A stretch of 64,000 bases of DNA from Tretioscincus oriximinensis (Eukaryota > Chordata > Lepidosauria > Squamata > Gymnophthalmidae): NCBI GenBank assembly GCA_022410635.1, contig JAJVDF010000124.1, positions 706,506 to 770,505 on the forward strand, read 5' to 3'. Positions 9,642-19,938 of this stretch are shown one piece after another; position 1 is the stretch's first letter; each line of letters starts with the position of its first letter. Below the pieces are notes generated by a model, which saw only the letters and a list, made by a program, of their open reading frames with translations, did no database searches and was not told the origin of the DNA. The position numbers and the translations under genes were made by a program.

Positions 9642-9964
9642 GGGAGCCTCACCCTCCCTCCCACACCAGGCACAGCCTGTCACTGTCGGCTCACCGGCCG
9701 CCTTAGAGAGGCCTCTTGCTGGGAACCTGGCCTGGGGAGGCCACCAGGAGAGGCCCAGGAGCTGGTCTCTCCCTTGCGAATGCAAGCTGCCTTGTCTAGG
9801 GCCATTGCCATACTTCATACTTCATTTAGGTTTTCAGTTACATTCTACCCCACTCACGAAGGTCTCGGGGTGGATCACGAGACAAATGAGCACAATTAAA
9901 AGTAGATCAAGGCCCTGAAAGAGAGGGGAACGGTGGGCTCAGCCAAAGGCAAGANAAACAANNG

Positions 9965-10085
9965 TGCCTTCAGNGTTTTGCTGCCTTATGCTTCAGACTG
10001 CCCAGGTGCAATTGGGGGGCACTGAGAGAGACAGAATGCTGGATTTGATGGGCTCTGGCCCCATTCACTCTAGTTCTCCTTATGT
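9965..10085 (+). repeat. CR1 LINE 3' end fragment
   Basis: It has the CR1 tail words cagactgcccaggtgcaatt and gatgggctctggcccc, ending ctccttatgtta. Single n characters occur just upstream. Confidence 0.65.
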
Positions 10086-10198
10086 TACAGTCCAAACAGA
10101 CTGTACAGCGTAGGTGCCTGGCCCACCTCAGAGGGGGAGAATTCCACGGCCTGGGGCCTACCACAGATAAGGCCTGCCCGTGTGTCCACAAACCCTTG

Positions 10199-10389
10199 AA
10201 GAATAGGANCTGGGTTTTTATATCTTGCTTCTCTTACCCAAAGGGGCTCAAAGGGGCTTGTTTCTTGCAATTCTTGCTTTCGAAGAGCTGTGTTGGCTAG
10301 AGCTGCAGGCTAGTAGAAGGTGCTCAACCCTCCCCAAGTCCGACCCAGGGCCTCAAAATCACATCTCTCGGATGGAAGACTGTTTCCTC
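10199..10389 (-). repeat. tRNA-headed SINE, internally deleted copy
   Basis: Same family as 22-339. The middle (accession of the body between the tail and the tttcttgcaattcttgctttc block) is missing. CR1 sequence follows directly at about 10390. Confidence 0.6.
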
Positions 10390-10820
10390 AGCGGTGGACT
10401 AGATTGCCCGTGGAAGACCAGAGGGCACTCCTTAAAACTGTTGGGTAGAAAAGTGAGAACAGACAAAGGAAAGTATTTTTTCACCCAGAGGGTCATCGGC
10501 CTGTGGAATTTACTTCCTGAAGAGGTAGTGGTAGCTAACAGCTTGGATAGTTTCAAGACAGGACTAGACAGGTTTATGGACACTAAGGGTATAAATGGAT
10601 ACTAAGATAGTTGTCTGGATGTAGCCTCCGGGATGGAGCAACAGGCAGGACTCTTGAAATACCATTTGCAGGGAGTCACGAACAGGAGCAGCATATTTTG
10701 CTTTCCTCTGTTCGGACTGCCCAGGTGCATCTGGTGGGCCTCTGTGTGACACAGAATGCTGGACTTGATGGGCTGTGGCCTGATCCAGGATGGCTCTTCT
10801 TATGTTCTTATGTTCTTCCA
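10388..10820 (+). repeat. CR1 LINE 3' end, 5' truncated
   Basis: It carries the end of the CR1 unit from the ccagagggcactcc segment through agtattttttcacccagagg, tggatagtttcaagacagg and ggacttgatgggctgtggcc, ending in atgttctt octamer repeats, the diagnostic CR1-type terminus. It is closely similar to 16199-16785. Confidence 0.85.
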
Positions 10821-10924
10821 TGGAATTCTTCAGAGGCTGGGTGGCTGCCTTGGATACTGTGCACTGAAATAGGGGGTTGGCGCCAATGACCTTGGAGGTC
10901 CCTTCCAACTCTATGGTTCTACAA

Positions 10925-11155
10925 TCTACAGACTCTACGTCCAGAAGAGATGGTGGTAGCTACCAGCCTGGGTAGCTCTGAGATAAAATTAGGCCAATTT
11001 ATGGAGGCTACCTATATGGAGGCCTTGGTGTTGCCTCTGGCTTGGAGTGACAGNCAGGTTCCTTCTGAATGCCTTTTGNAGGGAGTCCAGAACGGATTTG
11101 CCTTCTTCTTGAGATGCCCAGGTGCAATCAATGGCCCACTGTGTGAAACAGAATG
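10925..11155 (+). repeat. CR1 LINE fragment, older
   Basis: Diverged CR1 3' sequence (agatggtggtagctaccagc; agatgcccaggtgcaatcaa) with two n characters. Confidence 0.5.
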
Positions 11156-11335
11156 CTTAATAATAATGAATAACAATTATAGCTTTTGTTGCTTTCTTCG
11201 CAACAGACACTCTGTGAAGTAGGCAGGGCTGAGAGAGTTCTAAAGCTCCTTCATGGAGAATTTTATCTGGGAGACCTAACCGATAGATGTGCAGCCCTCT
11301 AATCACTAAACCAAATTAGCTCCTGCCATCCAGTG
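11156..11335 (-). repeat. Sauria-like SINE fragment
   Basis: Reversed body words (caacagacactctgtgaagt, ggcagggctgagagag) and head remnants near tctaatcactaaacc. Confidence 0.5.
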
Positions 11336-11582
11336 CTGAACGGATAGCCTGTGTGTGAAAACTCAAGCCTATGGAAACAGAAGGCACAAACGGCAGATGG
11401 GTCATTTGGCGGTCCAGAAATTTAACTGTATCGTACGATTCATTTACTCCTCCTACAGAAATTCTTGTTACATTAATAACAACATCTAAGAAAACTGGTG
11501 AGAAACAATCCTTCTTACAGATTAGAACAAATCCTTCTTTCCTCCTCCTCCTCCCCTGCTTTTATAAGGTACCCTCTCCTCC

Positions 11583-11729
11583 CCTAGGTCTCTGGTCACC
11601 ACATCTCAAGAGAGATATTTTGGAACTGGAGAAGGTGCAGAAGAGGGCAACAAAAATGATCAAGGGTCTGGAGCACCTCCCTTACGAAGTCAGGCTGCAA
11701 CGTCTGGGCCTCTTCAGCCTTGAAAGGAG
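11583..11729 (+). repeat. CR1 LINE fragment, cut at an n
   Basis: It contains the CR1 ORF2 3' coding region (gagaaggtgcagaagaggg, aaaatgatcaagggtctgg, ctgggcctcttcagcc). It stops exactly at the n at 11730, after which LTR sequence starts. The stop may be an assembly join rather than a biological junction. Confidence 0.7.
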
Positions 11730-11730
11730 N

Positions 11731-11919
11731 AGGTGCCCCTAAAGGAAAAGGAAAAAGATTAAGTAGGGTCCTGGGGTTGAGCAGAGGTCAGATTGACCAA
11801 GGAAATTTTGCAAGAAAATTACCCAGAGGCCTCACTTTGGTATCTAGGTCCAGACAGATACATTTGATATTAATAATATATATTATTCCTAATGTCTGTC
11901 CCAGGGATAATTCCCTACA
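11731..11919 (-). mobile_element. Second copy of the ERV LTR start (189 bp)
   Basis: It aligns without gaps to 9453-9641. I count three differences over 189 bp. On the minus strand the LTR start TGTAGGG at 11919 is preceded by a purine-rich tract (aaaagaaaagtaggga), which fits a polypurine tract before a 3' LTR. The rest of the LTR is missing because the copy ends at the n at 11730. Confidence 0.65.
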
Positions 11920-11940
11920 ATCCCTACTTTTCTTTTGTTT

Positions 11941-12201
11941 TTAATGGCGAGAAAGTTCTCGCAATTCAATAGCCAATCTTTCCCTATCTCTACCTGGGAA
12001 ATTTGACCCACAGGCTGACCCAATCTTGGAAAATAAGGGAATACATTGTACACAAAGGCAAATCAAAATGAATGCAGCAATAACAATTACAATAACTTGT
12101 ATAATCATCTTCACCCATTTAGCACTGGGCAACCAGGACCAGATTGTGTCCCAAAATCTTTGGAATATAGAAGTTTCCATTGTAATGTCAAAGTAACACA
12201 T
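11941..12201 (-). pseudogene. Endogenous retrovirus envelope (TM) C-terminal remnant
   Basis: The open frame is 86 codons on the minus strand and has the layout of a retroviral transmembrane subunit C-terminus. A Trp-rich membrane-proximal segment (WDTIWSWLPSAKW) is followed by a hydrophobic span of about 25 residues ending in Cys residues (ICLCVQC). A short charged cytoplasmic tail ends 20 bp before a purine tract and an LTR start. This order (env, polypurine tract, LTR) is standard for retroviruses. No SU, pol or gag could be read upstream with confidence, and short open frames at 12304-12848 may be decayed remains. It is a non-functional fragment; the retroviral class was not determined. 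Confidence 0.6.
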
Positions 12202-13690
12202 ATCAGCAATTTCAGAGTGAGACTCCTTTTTTGGTGCGTGTTTTGCAAGTTAATCAGGTGATGCTTGGAGGATTGGACCATGGAAAGTCTAGAAAGACAG
12301 CACTCAGAATTGTGGAAAAGATAGGCAGGAACCTATGAAAAGGTCATATGACCACAGGTAAGAAAGTATCCAGTAGGAAGTTGAATATACAAATTCACAA
12401 TCCAATTTTAAGGCATCCCCAAATCCCTTACACATAGATCTCTTCACACAGCCAATAAGATGCATGCATATTTTTCCATGACTGAGGCTTCTGGGGGTGT
12501 ATAGATTAATTGCACCCAAAGGGGTCTAATTACTTAAGTTTCCAATCCTCAAATAGTCATGGTATATATCTGTGCCCTCTCTGACCTGTGTAAGAAATGG
12601 TTTTAAACTAATTAATTCTTCAGAAATAAAGGCATACAGGTATTAAACAAGTCTGAAAGACAGAAAGAAGGTTGATTGGTTGCTTTAGCAATTTGGTCCC
12701 ATAAATTCCCTTTCAAAAAGCCTGAGATTTGAACTGAAAAAGCCTTTCCATGGAGAAGAAAAATTGTCAATGGAAAAAGNCAGTTTAAATAGAGGTCCCT
12801 CCAAAAGGCAGCCCCTCCCATTTTTGCAAACTTCCTTCCTTGCAACAAATGTTGCCTGGGGCTAGGAATGTGGAGAAAGAGGCATAGTAAGAGAGAGACA
12901 GAAGACCTGATTAAATGTACCTATCCTACTTAAACCCAATAAAAAACACCCTTACTATGAAATCCCACTTAAACAATCCCAAAAACAATATAACAAGTAA
13001 CTAAGCATTAAACATCCCTATAAAATTACATTTCTAAATGGGAAATATCATATGATAATACAGTATACAGTATAATGAAGGCATTTAAAAATTACAAGAA
13101 AATAAAGCAATGCAAAAAATAAACTTAATACATAACAATTAAAGAAAAAGCATGTGGAACTTTTCATTGGAGCAAGCAGGATGGAGGATGGATCCCACTA
13201 GGACAAAGGCAAAAGGAGCCCTAGTGGTGAGCACCGATACCGCAGCTCAAGGTTCTGTGTTGATCAGGCACAGAAAGTCTTTGAACCGAGGGTTTTTTTG
13301 TGAAGGGGGGCTGCAGCCGGATCTTCTTGCGAGTAGGTGGAGATCACTCCGCAGGGACTTTTTTCTTTGTTTAAAGTCTCTTTAAATGGCAATAACTGAG
13401 TCCAGCAAAAGTGGAAATGGACGCAAATGGAAACAAATAACTGTAGAAACACATGGACCAGCTGGGAAATGGTGGAGGAATGGCAGGAAAAGCGGGGATA
13501 CTCTGGAACACCAGGATCAGGAGCTGGAATGGCTTCTCCTGGGGAATTTCTGCTCATTTGCCCACGCTTAGCTCTGGATTGGCCCCTCTTTTGGCATAGG
13601 AGTCCTTCCATCTTAGTCTCCCAGCTGTATCGTCTCCCAACATAGCTGGCAGCAATTGTCTTAATATTCTTTTACCCTGCTTTGCCCATN
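12202..13690. other. Low-complexity and possibly proviral interior, unresolved
   Basis: AT-rich sequence upstream (minus-strand sense) of the env remnant. Minus-strand open frames at 12304-12519 and 12612-12848 may derive from the same provirus, but I recognise no domain. 12880-13150 is A-rich. 13150-13680 looks unique. Confidence 0.35.
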
Positions 13691-13820
13691 ATTTTGCTTT
13701 CCTCTGTTCGGACTGCCCAGGTGCATCTGGTGGGCCTCTGTGTGACACAGAATGCTGGACTTGATGGGCTGTGGCCTGATCCAGTATAGCTCTTATGTTC
13801 TTATGTTCTTATGTTCTTAA
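13691..13820 (+). repeat. CR1 LINE 3' end, truncated
   Basis: It begins right after the n at 13690 with the final ~130 bp of the CR1 unit and ends in atgttctt repeats. Confidence 0.75.
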
Positions 13821-14565
13821 AAACGCGGCCAAAATGGCCACAGTGAAAAAGTCATGGGGCAGTAGCAGACACAGGGAATTCTGAGGACTGGTGAAAAGAT
13901 GCTGAAAGCGACAGGAGGGCTGGGATTCTACCATCCACAGGTGGGGCTTTAAGTCCCTCAGGAGGCAGAGCTTCTGTCGCTTTCAGCTGGAGCCTACAAG
14001 AGGTAACCCAGTCGGACACGGGCCTTCCCTCCTGCACCCAGGGAACAGCTGGAGTCAAAAAGGCCCGCCTGAGGCCCCAGTCCCCCCCGCTGCCGTCTTC
14101 TCAGGATGGACGGCGGCAGACCCTGGTGGAGCAGACTTCAGCCCGGCCAACACACTGATGGCAAGATTCTATTCTAGGATTCCATCTATAATAAGACCCA
14201 GGTGGAAAGACGGCATTTTTTAAAAGATGACTCACCTCCTTTGAGTAGCTAGCTTTGGAGAGCAGGTGCCTGATGCGCTTCCTTCCGTTCCGTACCTCTG
14301 GCATTTTGAGCCTGAATTTAGCCTAGTTTGGAGGGAACTGCTCAAGCCGTTTTATCAGCTGTTTTTGAAATCTCTTAACTTTGCCTCCAGTAATGGTTTT
14401 CCGCTTGGCCCCCATAGGGAAGGCCTCACACTTACCTAAAAGGGGATTTATTAAATAGCTGTCACTGCAGCAAAAGCCCCAAATGCCTTTGCACTGGAAG
14501 AAGGTCAGAGGTCTACCCAGGTCATCTTGGCCCAGTTAAAAATAAAATATTTTAATAATTAGGAA

Positions 14566-14848
14566 GCAGCAGCAGAAGAACTGGTTCCTTATACCCTGCT
14601 TTTCTCACCTTTCAAAGTGACTCAAAGCGGCTTACAAGGGTATTTTTGCCCNAAGGCTGACACTGTATCTTCCCCAGCAGGCTGTGGTGGTTCCCGTGTA
14701 TCTACTTGCAGTCAGTTGCCATTTCTTGCAATTCTTCCTTTCGAATAGCTGGGTTGGCTGGAGCTACAGACTAGTAGCTCCCACACAGGGCTTCCAAACC
14801 CCATTCCCCGGGTGAGAGACCATTTCCTAGTGACCGAGCTATGGCAAA
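14566..14848 (-). repeat. tRNA-headed SINE with BovB-like tail
   Basis: Same family as 22-339, reversed, complete apart from an n at 14652 and small deletions. The tail starts near gaagaactggttcc and the head ends near agtgaccgagctatgg. Confidence 0.75.
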
Positions 14849-14944
14849 GTTTGTAATTGGAGGGTCAAGTAGGCTGAATCGACCTTCTATCCGGAAGCTA
14901 GAATTCAAAGAGGTGGATGTGTTAGTCTAGATTCAGAGGCCTTT

Positions 14945-15470
14945 ACGTAGGAACCTAACAGCCCTACTGAATCAGGTCACTGCCCATCTAGTCCAGTGTT
15001 CAGTTTCACCCTGTGGTCCAATTGCCCCCTGGGTATCTGAAGCAGGAGGCAAATCTTCACCTAACGAACCTCCTACCTCTTCCACCCATCAGCGTGAAAG
15101 GGAGCCCCTCATCCTAGCGTTGTGTTTTTCTGTACTTACCTTATCCACCCCAAGCAAGTGTGATTTTATGGACTTCAGATCACCTCTTAAATGCTGCTTT
15201 TCATTGCTTAAGAGACCTAAACGTTGCAGCCTGAATTCATAAGGAATTTTGTTCAAACCCCTTCATCATTCTTGTGCCTCTTTTTTTTTCAGTTTCTCTG
15301 GTTCCACAATACGTTTCTAAAGTGCAACGACCAGAATTGTACATGGTATTCCAAATAAGGCATCAGCATAGATTTGTAAAAAGGCAAAATGACATTTGCA
15401 GACTTATTTCAATTCCCCCTAACACTGAATTTGCTTTTTTCACTGCTGCTGAATTAAGCTTTGTTTTGAG
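14945..15470 (-). repeat. CR1-family LINE 3' fragment
   Basis: Reversed CR1-like sequence from the tail (gaatcaggtcactgcccatc) into the ORF2 3' region (cgttgcagcctgaattcata; gttccacaatacgttt; gaattgtacatggtattcc). Confidence 0.6.
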
Positions 15471-15479
15471 ATAGATCTT

Positions 15480-15575
15480 GGAATAAGAGTCTGCATTCCA
15501 AATGCTAGTGTAAGCTATGGCAGGTCCCAAGTGAGGCCTGTCATAGCGTATACTAACATATGGATGGCACCATGA
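15480..15575. mobile_element. Palindromic MITE fragment
   Basis: It contains the paired blocks tatggcaggtccc and ggcctgtcata characteristic of the family at 6715 and 39297. Confidence 0.45.
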
Positions 15576-16198
15576 GCTTTCATAAATATTTTTCAGATGC
15601 TATGGAGTACTTTTCTGCATCTCTTTGATTGCACCACTCCTGATTACGTTTCCTTCCACCAGGAAGCCTTAACAACCAGTCATTACACTACATCTGACTC
15701 ATCGCCACCTATTGCTATTCAGGCACCCCACTTGCTATCAGTGTCTGTCTCCAGGCNGTTGTTCACTTCATACAAAAGGTGTTCACTTGTATACAAAAGC
15801 TCAACAAGGTGTGATGAGACAATCGTACAAATCTTTGTCCCCAGAGCTGTGGGAAATGGTGTGCCTTCGATAGCTTAGCACAATCACTGCCAAGCGATTC
15901 CCCACAAGGCATTTTGATTGGCTGTTGAAAACCAGCCCCCGCGCTTGACAGCATCTCCCATTTGCTGCTACAAATTGGTACAAAGCGGCCTGCAAACCAC
16001 ACACCTGGTCANGCAAGCTGGACAGGCCTCCTCCTCCCAAGGGAAAGCCCTGGGCAGGGAAAGAAGCACTGCGTACTGATTGGCCTCCGTGTGGCAGAGA
16101 ATGTCTTCCCCAGGCCCCTGCCGACAGACTCCGGGGAGGGAGGGTGGCTGCAACAGGGTGCTGCAAGGCTTGTGAAGGCCCTCTGGGGCAGGCCAAGC
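15576..16198. other. Intergenic segment without a recognised element
   Basis: It contains CCAAT/ATTGG words and short open frames on both strands that look like noise. An n lies at 15757 and at 16013. Nothing further was recognised. Confidence 0.35.
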
Positions 16199-16785
16199 TC
16201 CTGGAGAAGGTGCAGAAAAGGGCAAGAAAAATGATCAAGGGTCTGGAGCACCTCCCTTACGAAGCAAGGCTGCAACGTCTGGGCCTCTTCAGCCTTGAAA
16301 GGAGACGTTTGAGGGGTGATCTGATTGAAGTGTACAAAATCATGCATGGGATCGACAGGGTGAATAGAGAAAAAATGTTTTCTCTATCACACAACACAAG
16401 GACCAGAGGGCCCTCCTTAAAACTGTTGGGTAGAAAAGTGAGAACAGACAAAGGAAAGTATTTTTTCACCCAGAGGCTCATCGGCCTGTGGAATTTACTG
16501 TGGTAGATAACAGCTTGGATAGTTTCAAGACAGGACTAGACAGGTTTATGGACACTAAGGGTATAAATGGATACTAGGATAGTTGTCTGGATGTTGCCTC
16601 CGGGATGGAGCAACAGGCAGGACTCCTGAAATACCATTTGCAGGGAGTCATGAACAGGAGCATATTTTGCTTTCCTCTGTTCAGACTGCCCAGGTGCATC
16701 TGGTGGGCCTCTGTGTGACACAGAATGCTGGACTTGATGGGCTGTGGCCTGATCCAGTTTGGCTCTTCTTATGTTCTTATGAGCA
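16199..16785 (+). repeat. CR1 LINE 3' end, longest copy here
   Basis: It has about 290 bp of the ORF2 C-terminal coding region ([20 protein letters not shown] ... LFSLERRRLRGDLIEVYKIM), then the CR1 3' untranslated part and a terminal cttatgttctt. An open frame of 120 codons (16144-16506) is this ORF2 end and stops at a small deletion (about 16499) relative to 10388-10820. Confidence 0.85.
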
Positions 16786-16809
16786 AGGCCTCATAAATAA
16801 ATAAATACC

Positions 16810-17015
16810 GGCTGGACAGAAAAGACTGACCGCTTTTCAGACTACACTTCCCAGCAGGCTTTGCCACCAGCACAGCAGCAGTTTGGTTTAAAAGCTAGCA
16901 TAGAAAAGCAGGCAGAAATGCAACTTAAAGCCATAAAACAGGAATTTGTCAGGCAGAGAAACAGGAAGCTGGTAGGACGATGGCAGTTTGCTACTGTCTA
17001 CATCTGGAACCCCAT
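16810..17015 (+). repeat. Unclassified interspersed repeat, copy 2
   Basis: It shares cttcccagcagg, cataaaacaggaa and tggcagtttgctact-type blocks in the same order as 4540-4930. The 5' half is missing. Confidence 0.55.
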
Positions 17016-17734
17016 CTTTACTTATATCCTGCCCTGTCCGACACTCATACCATAGGTTACAGGGTGATCAATAATAATAAAAAGAACATTAAACGCCTGC
17101 AAAGTGAGGAGCGAAGCTATTCCTTCTGCCAGGTGAACAGGGTGGCGCCATAGGTTTTCTGAACATGTGACTATTTCAGTTTGGGGGCCACTGTGTCCCA
17201 AGCAATCCTTAGTTTGGAAAAATGGTTTCAGAAGCAGCTGTGACCCATGGTGTGGGTGTAGAAGGCAACGGAAAACCAAGCCAGGCAGGCGCCCATTGGT
17301 GGAGGCAAACAGGTGGGCAACGCAAAGGGCTGCCAGGTTGAGTCCATTCTGGCTGAATAGCAACAGAACGACCGGGAATATGGCTGCCTCTGGGGTTTTC
17401 TAAAGGTCTTTAGAGGCGGAGCTTCTGTTGCTGCAGCCAATCAGGATCACTCACAGTTAAGGCACGATCCAGGGAACAAGCCATTGGAAACTATTTGTGC
17501 ATGGGAAGACGGCCCATGCAAGTCAATAGCACGTTGGCAATGCCAGAGTCCCCTTCCCACCACTCCAGCCTTTCTGTCTCACCAGGCTTCGCCCCCCCCC
17601 CCCCCCCCAGGCTTCCAATACCTTCCAATGGACTCCCAATCTCTACCCACCCCCTGTGGCTGTTTTCTCCCCAAGAGCCCAATCGCTCTCCTGAAAGGCG
17701 AGAGGGTAAAAAAGCAGGACACACACAGGGTTAC
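17016..17734. other. Intergenic segment upstream of the RBM23 poly(A) site
   Basis: Mostly unique. It contains a run of 16 C at about 17590 and a GT-rich stretch (complement of acacacacaggg) at about 17720-17730, which lies just downstream of the proposed RBM23 polyadenylation signal. Confidence 0.4.
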
Positions 17735-17735
17735 A

Positions 17736-17758
17736 TTTGGTGACTTTTATTATTTATT
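17736..17758 (-). terminator. RBM23: RBM23 polyadenylation signal (proposed)
   Basis: On the minus strand overlapping AATAAA-type hexamers lie at 17746-17758 and are followed within about 20-35 bases by a GU-rich element (ctgtgtgtgtcc). This hexamer-plus-GU arrangement is the usual vertebrate cleavage site. It would give a 2.1 kb 3' UTR. Confidence 0.45.
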
Positions 17759-19849
17759 TATAAGCAAAAAAGAAAAAAAGAAAAAAAATTAATAGATAGA
17801 TAAGAAAGAAAACCAAAATACACCTTTAAAGTTTAGGGAGGGGGCAGAGGAGGTGGTCTGAGGGAAGGTGCGGCAGAAAAAAGGGACACCAAGAAGAGGA
17901 CACTGACCGAAGAGAGGAGGGGGGGGCAATGGAAAAGGGGGGGCGGGGCGGCATCCCCACACGGTATGCAACCTTTGACAGGGTGAGCAGGGATGACAGA
18001 ATGTCGCTGGGGAGGAGGAGGCCCCCCACCCAAGCCAAGGACCAGGCCTCGCAGCCACACGCTGGCCCTTGGATCTCCCGCAGCCTCCCTCTCCCTATGT
18101 ACAACCCACAGGCCCCGTCTGCCACCAGCCAACTCAGAAAGCCATTCAGCAAATATGCAAAACACAACTGGAGAATGGAGGGGAAGAGGAATGGCAAACA
18201 GACGCCCTCGTAGGTCAGCTCGCTTAGGCTGTGCCTGGAGGCAAAAAGAGAGATGCTGTCATCCCACACGGGGGGGGAAATGGGTCCCGGGCCCTTCGGA
18301 GGGTCCCACGAGGGGGGTGGCGCCCCTTCCCGACGGAGTAAGATTCCAGGATCAAGAGTAGATTCATACGTCCCCCGACTCTCGGTGGGAGGAACTCAAA
18401 GTAAAATCAGTTTGTGTGGAGAAGGGACCCCAGCAGCAGCGCCGGGGTTGTTCCTTCATAGTCCATCCCCCTGCCTTGCATCCAATGAGGGCGGTGCGGT
18501 GGTGATGGGGTGGAGATTATCCTTCCCCTCCTGGCTCCATGGGAGAGGGAGGGCAGGGGGGGAACCCAGGCTGTGTTACCTGCAAAGTGGGAAGAGAGGC
18601 AAAAGGATTAGGAAGGAAAGAGGCGGGACAATCGGACGCCTGGCAACAGGTTCGATATTCAAGGGCCCTTTCTCCAATGAGACTTGTTCAGGGCCCATTG
18701 CGTGGACACGGATGCTGCATAACGTCCCACTGGGGCTTTGTGAATCTGCACTTATCCATCATTGCCCTGTGAAAGACCCTTTGTAGTCAAAAGGAGTCAG
18801 CAGAGGGCCGGAAAGAGTGGAGGCAACTGTGCAATCCACCTACACTGTGGTCCTGAGGACGGAGAGGGCTGGAACTGCTCACCTGATACTTTGGAGTCAT
18901 ATCATCATCAGACCCTTTTGCACCAGGAAGTTTAAAGATGTGGGAGCAGAAGGTGGTTGTGTTTGTTTTAGGAGCTTTCTTGTTATAATGTTGTTATTGC
19001 ACGTAGCCTTGGCTTACCCTTTCACGTACATACACAGGTACGTACACACTTGAACGTCTTTCAGAAACGTGGGGTTTTTGCTTTTATCCTGGGACTGCCA
19101 TCCACATGCCAGGGTAAACTGCTGCAGCCCCCAAATCCAGAGATACAGCCCAGAAAAAGGCTCACTGCAGAAANGCATTTTCAATTTCACTGGGTGGATC
19201 AAAATGTGGAATAGAATTGTTTAAGGTGGGGTGGAAAACTTATGGCCCGGAGGCCGGATCCGGCCCACGGCATGCTCTCTGTGGAACCGTTAAGCTTCTC
19301 TAGTTAAATAATGGTTCTTCACTTTGTGAAGACGTGAAGTGAAATATAAAGTGGGCCTGGAAGGAGAGAGGCTGGGAGCCATTGAAGAGCCTGAGATTTT
19401 GTGGGCCTGGGTGAGGCAGGGAGCCTGTGCAGAGGCAGGGAGTCTTGCCTAGGCATGCAAAGGTAGGGTAAAGGAAGGGTCTGCCGGGGAGGGGGGGGGG
19501 GAGATATGTCCCTCAAGTGATGTTACAAATATCCAAATGGCTCCTGGCAGAAAAAAGGTTCCCCATCCCTGGTTTAGNGAAACAAGAACAAAATTTACAG
19601 GGTAAGTAAGGGAGAGAAGGGATCTGGCATCCAAACCAGCAAAAGCAAATGGTGCTAAAGGCTCGCAGAAGGGAAAGTNTGGGGCTGATAAGTCACCCTG
19701 GAGCTTCGCAAAGGTGCAACAATGGGGGNCTGGCCTTCTCATTGATGAATTTCAACGAATGATTTTTGAAACACAGCCAGATCTGCCTCCTAGGGGAAGG
19801 CTGTAAATTGCTTGAGATACCCAAGGAGAAGGCGATATGTTCCTTCAAC
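17759..19849 (-). other. RBM23: RBM23 3' untranslated region (proposed)
   Basis: The 2.1 kb after the RBM23 stop is mostly unique and GC-rich, with the only good polyadenylation signal at its far end. One hAT-like insertion lies inside (about 19225-19575). Its extent depends on the poly(A) call. Confidence 0.4.
19225..19575. mobile_element. hAT-like non-autonomous element
   Basis: The left end is tggggtggaaaacttatggc and the right end aggttccccatccctg, imperfect inverted repeats of the kind seen in many amniote hAT elements. Flanking octamers gtttaagg and gtttagng are a candidate 8 bp target duplication (one n). It lies in the RBM23 3' UTR as proposed. Confidence 0.55.
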
Positions 19850-19938
19850 TTACATTGTCTGGGGAGTGAAGAGGCCCGAAAGCTGGAAGCACTGGGAAGC
19901 CAAAGTCTGTGAAGCCAGATTCAGTGCCGGGCTGAGAG
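19850..19938 (-). CDS. RBM23: RBM23 coding exon 13 (C-terminus, stop)
   Basis: It encodes LSPALNLASQ, an extra TLASQ-type repeat of that motif, then CFQLSGLFTPQTM and TAA at 19850-19852. The acceptor is at 19939-19940 and two bases complete a split Ala codon. The duplication of the LASQ motif relative to the human protein I recall is a small oddity. Confidence 0.93.

Noticed and set aside
15801..16347. Overlapping minus-strand frames of 85-145 codons
   Set aside because: No domain, broken by n and continuing into CR1 sequence antisense.
17826..18786. Frames of 110-177 codons on both strands
   Set aside because: They lie in the proposed RBM23 3' UTR, overlap one another, are rich in Pro/Gly/Arg and resemble no family.
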